A DNA stretch of 64,000 nucleotides from Paenibacillus amylolyticus (lineage in GTDB: Bacteria; Bacillota; Bacilli; Paenibacillales; Paenibacillaceae). The notes under the pieces are model-generated. The model saw only the letters and a program-made list of their open reading frames with translations. It was not told the DNA's origin and did not search any database. Of the stretch, positions 35,962-43,782 are shown in pieces (within the stretch, counting starts at the first letter, position 1; each line of letters begins with the position of its first letter). A program made the translations under genes and the position numbers. The stretch is taken from NCBI RefSeq assembly GCF_001570725.1, contig NZ_BCNV01000001.1, positions 3,596,001 through 3,660,000 on the forward strand, in the 5' to 3' direction.

Positions 35962-37814
35962 GAATCTCCTCCTTCCGATAACTCCTGTTCATTCACGTCA
36001 GCCTCCGTGGTGTCGGTGCTTCCATCAGCCTTGGAGGCAGAATTACTGCTGGCATTACTTGTCGTTTTTCCAGCAGAAGCATCTGAGCCAGAAGTATGCA
36101 CACTGCCACTTCCAGCTGAGGTGACATTACCAGTGGAAGAACCATTCCCCACTGTATTGCCTGCGCTCATACTTCCCGTACTCCCGGTCATATCCGAGGT
36201 CATACCCAATGTATTTGCTGTATCTAATCCTGCCGTATCCTGCGTAAGATCAGCCGCCGGTACAGGTGGGTTCAATTTCTCATCCAGCTTGTTAATTTTT
36301 CGCTCCATGGCCAGCACGCGTTCCAACATATCGATCTCCTGATAAATTTCCTGTGCCGAAGCATAGGCATCCATGGCTCCACTATAGTCTCCTGCTTCAT
36401 TGAAGCGGTCACCCTTCTGTTCCAGCGTATCTGCTTGAAGCTGCCGGGATTGCCGCTTGATATCTGCACGTTTGGTCTCGGCCGTCTCCAGTTGCGTAGC
36501 AATTTCCTTCAGCGCATCCTTGTAAGCTGTCTCCGTCGCGGCTGTTCTGGCCCTTTTATACAAAATGATCGCTCCACTGTAATCTCCGTTCTGGAGTTTC
36601 AGATCGCCTTCGGTGATCCAGTCTTGCACTTGCTGGAAGGTGGTCATCTGCTCCAGGCGCTCCTGAATAACTTCCCGGTTGAACATGCTATAGGATTCAG
36701 ACAATTCCAAAGCTTTGGTGTAACTCGCGGTTGCTTTGGTAATGTCGCCTTCTTTCAGGTGAGCTTCCCCATCAACCAGCGTCTGAGCAGCAGCCATCTT
36801 CGCAGTCAACAGCTTTTTATGTATCGGGTCCTTGATTTTGATGGAATTATTGCGCGCCAAGCTGTAGTCTGAGACTGCCTTGGCATACTCTTGTTCCTTG
36901 ACGTACTGGTCTGCGGTCTGTTCATATTGCAGCATATCTACGGCCAATTCAGCTTTTTTGGCTGCACTTTTCACCGCGTAGAATATACCGGCTCCACCAA
37001 AAATCAGGAGCATAACCAGCATGATGGCAATCCGCTTAATCCATTTCTTACGGTTCTTGGGCTCTTCATGAAAAATCTTGTTCACATATATGGCTGCCGC
37101 ACTATAATTCTCGATACGTGCACGCTGCTTGCTAAGCATCACTTCTTCAAGCGTATCCGCCAGCGTCTGCGGGTCATTGGCACCTTCAACCGCATCGATC
37201 ATCTCGGCATCCTGAACCCCTTCCCATAATCCAGGGGTGCAAAGCACAAGCACATCGCCATCGGCCAGCTTGATCTTATCCGATACATACGGCTTGATCA
37301 TGCCAGGTTTGCCCGCATATTCATTCAGATTACCGCGTTCATCATGCTGATCCACACGATCCTCTGCAATCTGGCCTTCGGCTGCCAGCTCAGCAGCAAC
37401 GCTGTGATCCTTGCTTTTTAATGCAAGTCGATTTCCACGAAAATGATACAACCGGCTGTGTCCGGCAGATGCCCACACCATACGTGTATAGTCTGTCACA
37501 ACAATGACGAATCCCGCTTTGAGCCTGACTCGGCGACTTTCATATTGAAGCCATTCATGTGCAATCTTGATATACTCTGTTAGTCTGCGTTTGGACATGG
37601 TTGGCTTTTCCAAAAAGGATTCCAGAATGGTCTGCACTGTGATCTGTGCGCTATTCACTTCCGTATCCGTATCCAGGCCATCTGCAATGACATAACAGGC
37701 CCAATCTTCCAGCTCAACGCAGCCGTAGAAATCCCGATTTTTCAGGAAAGATCCCGCTTCCGAGACAAAAGCCGTCTTGAATTCACTGTTCTCCTTCCTC
37801 ATCCGTCTCCCCAT
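35958..37814 (-). CDS. Degenerate PP2C-like pseudophosphatase with TM and TPR-like domain
   Basis: About 618 residues from ATG 37814 (the frame opens at 37907 but overlaps the upstream gene). Residues 1-235 follow a PP2C fold, but the metal-binding signature is lost: ADGLDTDTE instead of DGxGG, AGHSRLYHF instead of VGDSR, CTPGLWEGV instead of SDG, and ENYSAAAIYV instead of DN. A transmembrane helix (IAIMLVMLLIFGGAGIFYAV, ~262-284) leads to a helical TPR-like region of paired ~35-residue units (YSLARNN, SYTKALELSESYS, LYKRARTAA, AYASAQEIY) and an Ala/Ser/Thr-rich tail. It probably binds phosphoproteins without dephosphorylating them and may be a membrane scaffold. Confidence 0.78.
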   Translation of the reverse strand: MGRRMRKENSEFKTAFVSEAGSFLKNRDFYGCVELEDWACYVIADGLDTDTEVNSAQITVQTILESFLEKPTMSKRRLTEYIKIAHEWLQYESRRVRLKAGFVIVVTDYTRMVWASAGHSRLYHFRGNRLALKSKDHSVAAELAAEGQIAEDRVDQHDERGNLNEYAGKPGMIKPYVSDKIKLADGDVLVLCTPGLWEGVQDAEMIDAVEGANDPQTLADTLEEVMLSKQRARIENYSAAAIYVNKIFHEEPKNRKKWIKRIAIMLVMLLIFGGAGIFYAVKSAAKKAELAVDMLQYEQTADQYVKEQEYAKAVSDYSLARNNSIKIKDPIHKKLLTAKMAAAQTLVDGEAHLKEGDITKATASYTKALELSESYSMFNREVIQERLEQMTTFQQVQDWITEGDLKLQNGDYSGAIILYKRARTAATETAYKDALKEIATQLETAETKRADIKRQSRQLQADTLEQKGDRFNEAGDYSGAMDAYASAQEIYQEIDMLERVLAMERKINKLDEKLNPPVPAADLTQDTAGLDTANTLGMTSDMTGSTGSMSAGNTVGNGSSTGNVTSAGSGSVHTSGSDASAGKTTSNASSNSASKADGSTDTTEADVNEQELSEGGDS

Positions 37815-37842
37815 TTCCCTTCCCTGTGCGTTGCCTGATCCG

Positions 37843-38712
37843 TTACCATCCTTGCTCCAAAATGATAATCGTGGCATTATCCTGATGCACGAGCTGTTTT
37901 TCTTCAATCAAATCAATGATGGTCTGGGCTGCATCAAATGGCGACATGTCTTTCGCCAGTATAGTTTCCAGTTCCATCTCAGTAAGAGAGTTGTATACCC
38001 CGTCACTGCATAACACAATCTTGTCCGCCGGTTGCAGTGCAAACGGCTCGTCCGCGATTTCCATTTGTTTAAAATGGTCGTACCCCAAATAGTTGACCAG
38101 CCTTTTGCGCTGCGGATTATCCAACGCCTCCTGCTCCGATATCTCTCCAGACATATACTGTTCTTCGAGTTGAGTTTCCAGCGTATGTTTATGATTGATA
38201 GCAAGTAGCTCACCTTTGCGAAACACGGCCAAAATGCTGTCCCCTACTGCGCCCCAATACAGCTCCCTGCCCTTGATCATGGCTGATACCAACGTTGTTC
38301 CTCCAGGAACGCCAAGTAAATTGCGAAGAATCGCCTGGTTTGCCGCATGGGAAGAAGCATCCCAAAACTCCTCCGGATCAGGAAACCGCTCCAACTCTTC
38401 AAACTCACGGATAAATGTCTCTACAGCAGTTGTACTGGCTACTTTCCCACCAGATAAGCCGCTAATTCCATCGGCAAGTACCGCAAGTACACCATATGGC
38501 TCCACGGCACAGGCAAAATAATCATCCTGCTCACTGCGAGCACCAATGGTCTGTCCATTCCCGATCTGTACACCCACTGGCCCATCATCACGTTGCCTTA
38601 CCGGAACTCGGCTTCGGACGAATAATAACAACCAAATCGACAAACAGCCTGCTGCCAGAACCCAATAAGGCGTTAGCTCCTTGTCGTTCCACAAGATCAT
38701 GAAGGTATTCAC
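37843..38712 (-). CDS. Membrane-anchored PP2C-family Ser/Thr phosphatase
   Basis: 289 residues. An N-terminal helix (WVLAAGCLSIWLLLFVRS) is followed by a complete PP2C catalytic domain: ARSEQDDYF, VLADGISGLSGGK, GAVGDSILAVF, VLCSDGVYNSL and HQDNATIIIL, so all metal-binding aspartates are present. It would reverse phosphorylation by the kinase encoded at 46018-47007, like PppA in Pseudomonas T6SS. A GTG start at 38712 is preferred: GGGAG is 5 nt upstream and the GTGA overlaps the stop of the FHA gene. An ATG at 38724 is the alternative. Confidence 0.87.
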   Translation of the reverse strand: MNTFMILWNDKELTPYWVLAAGCLSIWLLLFVRSRVPVRQRDDGPVGVQIGNGQTIGARSEQDDYFACAVEPYGVLAVLADGISGLSGGKVASTTAVETFIREFEELERFPDPEEFWDASSHAANQAILRNLLGVPGGTTLVSAMIKGRELYWGAVGDSILAVFRKGELLAINHKHTLETQLEEQYMSGEISEQEALDNPQRKRLVNYLGYDHFKQMEIADEPFALQPADKIVLCSDGVYNSLTEMELETILAKDMSPFDAAQTIIDLIEEKQLVHQDNATIIILEQGW

Positions 38713-39242
38713 TGTTGCTCCCATTCAAAATGCACACCACATAATGGGATGAAAATGAATTTACTCCGTCCCAATTGAATGACGTCGTACGCAGCCAGTT
38801 CCACCGGAGAATAGACCGCTTCATTGTTGTGATAAGCAAGGCCAGAAGCATCGCCGGGCAGCAGATAGAAATTCCGTTTTTTGGGATCATATACAATCAC
38901 CGCATGATTACGCCTTGAAATCGTGTTATCCCCAAGGATTCGAACATGCATCTCTTCCGAACGTCCAATAAAGTTCTTTTCAGCCATAATCCGATAATCC
39001 TGGCCCATCTGCGGACCTTCGATACACACCATCCATCCCGTTACCGGTTCAATTCCTGTCGTTTCTCCCAGGTATGGCATCGTTCTGTCATCCTCTGCTG
39101 TGCGAGGCGCGCGTGGGACTGCTCCCGCTGCTTCACTATTGCCGGAGGCGGGTGACTCGACGGCCAGATTGCAATATGGACACGTGTTTCCGTGCCGTCT
39201 CGTACTGAACATATGTCCGTTTCCACATCTTGTCAGACTCAT
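38709..39242 (-). CDS. FHA-domain protein with N-terminal zinc ribbon
   Basis: 177 residues. It opens with a zinc-ribbon pattern CGNGHMFSTRRHGNTCPYCN (Cys-x3-His ... Cys-x2-Cys). After a linker comes an FHA domain with FIGRSEEMHVRILGDN, SRRNHAVIVYD and GLAYHNNEAVYSP, i.e. the GRS and SRxH residues that bind phosphothreonine. Such proteins read out the kinase/phosphatase switch; in Pseudomonas Fha1 does this for H1-T6SS. It overlaps the PP2C gene by 4 nt. Confidence 0.87.
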   Translation of the reverse strand: MSLTRCGNGHMFSTRRHGNTCPYCNLAVESPASGNSEAAGAVPRAPRTAEDDRTMPYLGETTGIEPVTGWMVCIEGPQMGQDYRIMAEKNFIGRSEEMHVRILGDNTISRRNHAVIVYDPKKRNFYLLPGDASGLAYHNNEAVYSPVELAAYDVIQLGRSKFIFIPLCGVHFEWEQQ

Positions 39243-39285
39243 TTCTTTTCATTCCCCCGTAAGCTTGTATAATGGTACGCCAACG

Positions 39286-39810
39286 TTATTTCACCAAAAT
39301 TCGGGTATTGGCAATATAAATTAAGTCCCCTGCCTCAATCAGGCTGGGTTCTTCGATTTCCAATTTGGATGATCTGCTTTGATTTCCCTTACGAACACCT
39401 ACGCCGTTAGCCGAGTCAATATCCTCGATAAACCATTGGCCCGAGGCTTTGTTCAGCACAGCATGTTGCGGACTGATGAGGGAGGCATATGGAGTATCGG
39501 ACAGATCAATGTCCGCCTCACTGTTCTTCGAACTTTTTCCGATCAATACACTCGTCTCACCCTGAATGTACCATTCCTTCACACTTGTACCGTCGTCGTC
39601 CAACAGCACGAGTTTCACAACACGTGAAGACAACTTCTTCTTTTCCCCCTTGGTGGCAGGTATGTATTTAAAAAATAGGTATGCTCCCCCGGAGAGGACT
39701 ACAATAATTCCAGTTATCCATTGGGCACTCATGTCCCGGTTAATGATGAATATGTAATACAGCACGGCTAACGAAATCATGGCGACGCATGCGTCAAGCC
39801 CTATCGTCAT
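39286..39810 (-). CDS. Membrane FHA-domain protein
   Basis: About 174 residues from ATG 39810, preceded by GAGGAAGG. Two hydrophobic helices at the N-terminus (CVAMISLAVLYYIFI, WITGIIVVLSGGAYLFF) anchor a cytoplasmic FHA domain with VLIGKSSKNSEADIDLSD, ISPQHAVLNK and IEDIDSANGVGVRKG. The core GKS...SPQH...NG is intact, so phosphothreonine binding is likely. The frame is open further upstream (GTG at 39831 and beyond). It is one of at least three membrane proteins in the operon that could anchor the device. Confidence 0.85.
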   Translation of the reverse strand: MTIGLDACVAMISLAVLYYIFIINRDMSAQWITGIIVVLSGGAYLFFKYIPATKGEKKKLSSRVVKLVLLDDDGTSVKEWYIQGETSVLIGKSSKNSEADIDLSDTPYASLISPQHAVLNKASGQWFIEDIDSANGVGVRKGNQSRSSKLEIEEPSLIEAGDLIYIANTRILVK

Positions 39811-39879
39811 TACCGACCTTCCTCGTCTCACTTCCATAACCTCCGCCTGAACCGGCACGATCCATTACAGGCCACCGGC

Positions 39880-40302
39880 TTACTTTTTTCGAACTCCGAA
39901 ATATCGGTCAAACATGGCGGACATATCCATTCCTTTATTGGGATCGGCTTTGCCACTGTTTGAGCTTTCCTTGCCTTTGGGGCTATAGCCAAAAAATTGT
40001 TCAAACTGTTCCTGCATTCGTGATGGATCAGACCATACCTTCTCGGTATTCGTACTGGATGTTGCTCCTTTTGCCGCTCCTGGTTTCCCTGTAGATCGAG
40101 GTTGTTGATTGTATGCTGCCCGTAACTCGGGATTTCCGAGTGTGCTGTAGGCCTCATGTACTTGTTTGAAACGCACCTCTGCCTGCGGATCCCCCCCATT
40201 AACATCCGGGTGAAATTTCTTCGCCAATTGACGATAAGCCTTCTTGATCTGCTCCGGAGAAGCTTCACGTTCCACACCAAGCACGGCATAATAATCTTTC
40301 AT
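39880..40302 (-). CDS. DnaJ-domain (J-protein) co-chaperone
   Basis: 140 residues. Residues 3-65 are a canonical J-domain: [20 protein letters not shown], the HPD triad in [10 protein letters not shown], and [18 protein letters not shown]. The Gly/Phe and zinc-finger parts of classical DnaJ are missing; the tail has a [20 protein letters not shown] segment. It is the likely partner of the Hsp70-like ATPase further along the operon. Its presence in a tail-type gene cluster is unusual. Confidence 0.88.
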   Translation of the reverse strand: MKDYYAVLGVEREASPEQIKKAYRQLAKKFHPDVNGGDPQAEVRFKQVHEAYSTLGNPELRAAYNQQPRSTGKPGAAKGATSSTNTEKVWSDPSRMQEQFEQFFGYSPKGKESSNSGKADPNKGMDMSAMFDRYFGVRKK

Positions 40303-40347
40303 GGTATTCGTTCCTGCCTCCCTGCCGTATTCGGGCGTAAATAAAGA

Positions 40348-40371
40348 TTAAGGGGCACAAGGGCCCCTTAA
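40348..40371 (-). terminator. Hairpin after tube gene (attenuator)
   Basis: TTAAGGGGC (40348-40356) pairs with GCCCCTTAA (40363-40371), leaving a 6-nt loop; downstream on the minus strand is TCTTTATTT. It follows the tube gene directly and could stabilise its mRNA and reduce read-through, giving tube in excess. Confidence 0.65.
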
Positions 40372-40428
40372 CATGACAGCGTTATTCTGGGCCAGTCATA
40401 ACTGACCCGGAACATTAGTTGCCCCCTT

Positions 40429-40854
40429 TTATACCGGGAAGCCGCCTTCGATTTTAGTGAATTCAGTTTTGTCTTTTTTCTGTTTGATGAACAGGCTGAA
40501 TTCACCCACGCCTTCGGTATCTCCGAAACGCTCTGTGTAATCCACAACGAACGCATTAGGCATGTAAATTTTGCGTACCACTTGATCCGCTGCAACCACT
40601 TCCAGAGTTACTTTACGGTAGCAATCTGCTTTTTCAGCTGGAACGAGGGACCACAGAGCAAGTTTCATCGTGTCATCTGCATTGTCACCGTCTGTTGCTG
40701 TAATAATTTTGCCACTGATGCGAAGTGTTGCACCTACATCTGTGGATCTAGCGTTGGAATCATCTGGCGTATCTGTGTCATACACTACTGTGCGGATATT
40801 ATCCATTCCCAATTCGATTGTTTCTGCGCCTTCTACTTTCAATACAAAACCCAT
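40429..40854 (-). CDS. Hcp/phage tail-tube-like protein
   Basis: 141 residues, predicted nearly all beta: MGFVLKVEGAETIELGMDNI, ATLRISGKIITAT, TMKLALWSLVP, YRKVTLEVVAADQVVRKIYM, GVGEFSLFIKQKKDKTEF. Size, strand pattern and the alternating charged strands fit the Hcp/tail-tube barrel that stacks into the inner tube. Its ribosome binding site (AAGGAGG, 9 nt from the ATG) is the strongest in the cluster and a stabilising hairpin follows, as expected for a high-copy structural protein. It lies next to the sheath candidate. Identity is inferred from architecture and context. Confidence 0.68.
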   Translation of the reverse strand: MGFVLKVEGAETIELGMDNIRTVVYDTDTPDDSNARSTDVGATLRISGKIITATDGDNADDTMKLALWSLVPAEKADCYRKVTLEVVAADQVVRKIYMPNAFVVDYTERFGDTEGVGEFSLFIKQKKDKTEFTKIEGGFPV

Positions 40855-41037
40855 TAATAAAAACCTCCTTAAGATTAGAAAACAATGTGCCCGGCATGCT
40901 CTCCATCTGGGAGAGGTGCCGGAATATATGTATAAGGTCAGCCAATAAAGGCTGCCTCTAACACCAAAATAAATGTCTATAATTCGTTGTTTGAAGAATT
41001 ATATTCAGAATCCAAAACTTGTGACTACTCCAGCCTC

Positions 41038-43206
41038 TTACACTTTCATCGCACTGGTGCCTTTGGTAATCATGACCTCCAGGTTCTTCACGTTGCCGTT
41101 GAATACCAGGTCAATGTGGCACATATTGCTCTTCTCATCGATGATAAAGCTCATGTCGTCACCTTCCTGAATGATCGAATTGATCGACCCTCGGGTTCCC
41201 AGCCACCGGCTCTTCTGACTGCTCGGATTGTTGCTGAAGAATTTGACGATATTTTCATGCTTGAAATCACCCGTCTGGAAACGGAGCAAGCGCTCAATGT
41301 AAGTACTTACGAGTGTTTTATACAAGGAATCAAAGCCATCTTCGGACATCGCCATGCTTCTCGCTTTGTATACCGTGATTCGCTTGATGTCGCTATCCTG
41401 GATTTGGGCATTTTCCGATGAGAAAATAAATCCAAAGTTTTTCCGGTTAATCGAATCCTTGATGGTGTTCGTGAATCCGGAGATTTCTTTGGTCATCGTA
41501 GTCACTACACGCAGACTGTTATCGCCTGCTTCAATATCAAAACGCACACCTGGATAATCCCGGTTCACGGTTTTGAATGCACCTCGTAGATACTCAGGGC
41601 ACTGATATGCAGCCACAATTCCGGCAGATACATAAGACGCACCCACATAAACACCTTCAATCCACAGCTTCAGAATGTCTTCTTTCTCCTTGGAAAGCTC
41701 CACACCATTCTCCGTCTGGAGCATACGACTGTCGATCACGACACCCGATTTCTCTTTCGGAATGATGGTGAAATTCGGAGCACTTGGAATGGCGAATTCG
41801 CTGTAGTCCTTGCGAGTTAATACCGCGCATTTATCAATATATTTATCGATGCCTGCGGTAGCCATGCTGCTGAATGTAGTCTCTTCTCCAGATTCAAAGC
41901 TGAAGAATACTTGTACTTTGTAGTCTTTAACGACTTGCAGAAGCATCGACAAGGATTCCATACTGTTTCCGTCTTGTTTAACCACTTTCTCATTACCACG
42001 GAAACGGGCACGACTGACTTGAACTTGTCCCGTATTCTCCAGTTCAACGGAAGGAACAATTCCGAACCAAATGGTGTCGGTAAAATCATTCTTCGCATTG
42101 ACTGTGTTGAGATAGGTCTCCAGCCGCGGAATGTTACTGCTCTTAACAAGCATATCCAGCTTGGCATTGGCAATCAGCATGGAAGGCAGCATGCCTTTGT
42201 TTTTGGTCGCATATTGATCAAAGAACATTTTGACACCCAAAATTTTCTCTACCAGCGGTTTTACGGTTTTCACAAAGTCATCCTTGGCGTTCTTGTAAAA
42301 TTCCAGGTATGTATTGTAATTCTGTACTTCAACTGCCGTATCCACATCCGTCTGAACCGCGGGCAGTGGGCAGAATGTACGAACGACCAGATCCTGTACA
42401 TACGGTGAAGGTGCCTCAGAGAGTGAATCATAATCTTCGGCAAACACCTGAGTCAAATCTGTGCTTGTCGATTCATCCAGGAGCATCAACTCGTTGTTAT
42501 CACTCTTTGGAGCTTCGATAATTTTCAATTCTCCGCTCTCACCAATCGTGAGTTGTCCTACCTGAATCGCTTCGGAAGAAGTTTCTTCTTGAGCACGGCC
42601 CAGCAACAAGCGGGTTTTGATATCTTCGATAGCCAGTGGCAGCATCGCCATAACATTGTTATAGTTCCGGCTGGCATCTTCAAACATGACATTAAGTTTA
42701 TCCCCGATATCCAACTTCTTCGGGTCCCCGTCATCCAGCTTCTCATGCTGGCCGTACATGTAATGAATTTCTTTCCGTACCTGCCGAATGTCATCCATAA
42801 CCTTTTTCGGTGAGATCATATCGAGCAAATTTTCAAACTTGAAATCTACATTCGTAATCCCCTGACTACGTTTGGTATCGATCAGGGTAAAGAGCATTCT
42901 CAGGAAGTCATTGCTATGATCAATTTTGATCTCAGAGATTGCTTCATCCGGAATCCCTTCCGGCTTTTTGAGCGTATACATGACTTTCTGATTCACTGCA
43001 TTGAAAAAGGAATACACACTGGGAGAAAACTTGTCCAAAAACTCATCGAAGTTTCGTACAAGCAAGTGTTCGTTGATCTCCTTGATCTTGTCATCATTCA
43101 AACTGTCGATCCCTTTTACGTCACCGACAATCGTAATCAAATCCATTTTCTCCGGATTGATCTCTTCGAAAAGCATCGTTCGGTTCGTTTGATTAATAAT
43201 ATCCAT
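41038..43206 (-). CDS. Candidate fused contractile sheath protein (TssB-TssC-like)
   Basis: 722 residues, no signal or membrane segment. The N-terminal ~170 residues include LVRNFDEFLDKFSPSVYSFF, like the TssB DF.P..V block, followed by a helical part. The rest resembles TssC in order: TLVSTYIERLLRFQTGDFKH near the C-terminus, IWFGIVPSVELENTGQVQVS, FFSFESGEETTFSSM, and GVYVGASYVSAGIVAAYQCP. Its length is about TssB plus TssC (~170 + ~500). It is the first gene of the operon, next to the tube. Fold prediction would decide; from sequence alone the resemblance is suggestive rather than proven. Confidence 0.58.
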   Translation of the reverse strand: MDIINQTNRTMLFEEINPEKMDLITIVGDVKGIDSLNDDKIKEINEHLLVRNFDEFLDKFSPSVYSFFNAVNQKVMYTLKKPEGIPDEAISEIKIDHSNDFLRMLFTLIDTKRSQGITNVDFKFENLLDMISPKKVMDDIRQVRKEIHYMYGQHEKLDDGDPKKLDIGDKLNVMFEDASRNYNNVMAMLPLAIEDIKTRLLLGRAQEETSSEAIQVGQLTIGESGELKIIEAPKSDNNELMLLDESTSTDLTQVFAEDYDSLSEAPSPYVQDLVVRTFCPLPAVQTDVDTAVEVQNYNTYLEFYKNAKDDFVKTVKPLVEKILGVKMFFDQYATKNKGMLPSMLIANAKLDMLVKSSNIPRLETYLNTVNAKNDFTDTIWFGIVPSVELENTGQVQVSRARFRGNEKVVKQDGNSMESLSMLLQVVKDYKVQVFFSFESGEETTFSSMATAGIDKYIDKCAVLTRKDYSEFAIPSAPNFTIIPKEKSGVVIDSRMLQTENGVELSKEKEDILKLWIEGVYVGASYVSAGIVAAYQCPEYLRGAFKTVNRDYPGVRFDIEAGDNSLRVVTTMTKEISGFTNTIKDSINRKNFGFIFSSENAQIQDSDIKRITVYKARSMAMSEDGFDSLYKTLVSTYIERLLRFQTGDFKHENIVKFFSNNPSSQKSRWLGTRGSINSIIQEGDDMSFIIDEKSNMCHIDLVFNGNVKNLEVMITKGTSAMKV

Positions 43207-43309
43207 TCAGGCAACATCCCCCAAATGATGGTTCATTCGGGCGAATGCTTCCCCCCCTCCATCAATTTTTGACACTCCGCACACTCTATCAGCCTTTAGT
43301 CATGATCTA

Positions 43310-43359
43310 AGAGAATCATTCTCTCAGGCGATCACAAGTCCAATAGAACGAGCTGTCAA
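43310..43359 (-). promoter_or_regulatory. Promoter of the injection-system operon with Fur-like inverted repeat
   Basis: On the minus strand TTGACA (43359-43354), a 17-nt spacer and TGTGAT (43336-43331) form a sigma-A-type promoter ~125 nt before the sheath start. At the predicted start point lies AGAGAA-TCA-TTCTCT (43310-43324), a perfect inverted repeat matching 11 of 15 positions of the Fur consensus TGATAATNATTATCA. Control by Fur or another repressor is inferred. Confidence 0.55.
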
Positions 43360-43721
43360 CATACGACTGGAACTTATGTACCAGATTATGCCGTTTGCTT
43401 TGGAGATTTATGGAATTCATCTTAATCATCAGCGATATGTTTTGTCAATATTCCCCTATATAGGCCTAAAAGCTCATTTATGTGACTTCGATATACCTAT
43501 AGAACTAATTTCCCATTTTCGCTTCACTTCCCTGCGGATCATGCCGATGATAAAGAATATCCTATAATCTGGATGATGTTCAATGATTTAAAACTAGTGG
43601 AGTTTTCCCCCTAATCAAGAGGAAAGCACCTTAACGTATGCGGTGTTGCAATATTCTTCTCTTATCAAAACTACGCATAACGGAGTTTTATCGTGTAGAA
43701 ACAAAATTTTTCAACAAAAAT

Positions 43722-43736
43722 TAGTTTGATATCAAA
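43722..43736 (+). promoter_or_regulatory. MarR-operator-like half palindrome upstream of vWA gene
   Basis: TAGTTTGATATCAAA is identical to the first 15 bases of the MarR-type operator at 54317-54334. It lies 47 nt before the vWA gene start. The rest of the ~575-bp intergenic region holds the operon promoter but no other gene I can support. Confidence 0.35.
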
Positions 43737-43782
43737 AAAACATTTGCAGTACCCAAAACAGAAAGGAGATTCAAAGCATCAT

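Noticed and set aside
18252..43206. Prophage or PBSX-like tailocin
   Set aside because: VgrG, tube and sheath-like genes could suggest a phage tail, but there is no capsid, terminase, portal, tape measure, holin, lysin, tail fibre or integrase, and kinase/FHA/PP2C and toxin-immunity genes are not phage-tail genes.
43376..43567. A 63-codon plus-strand ORF in the gap before the vWA gene
   Set aside because: No ribosome binding site and no protein-like pattern; the region is better explained as upstream regulatory DNA.
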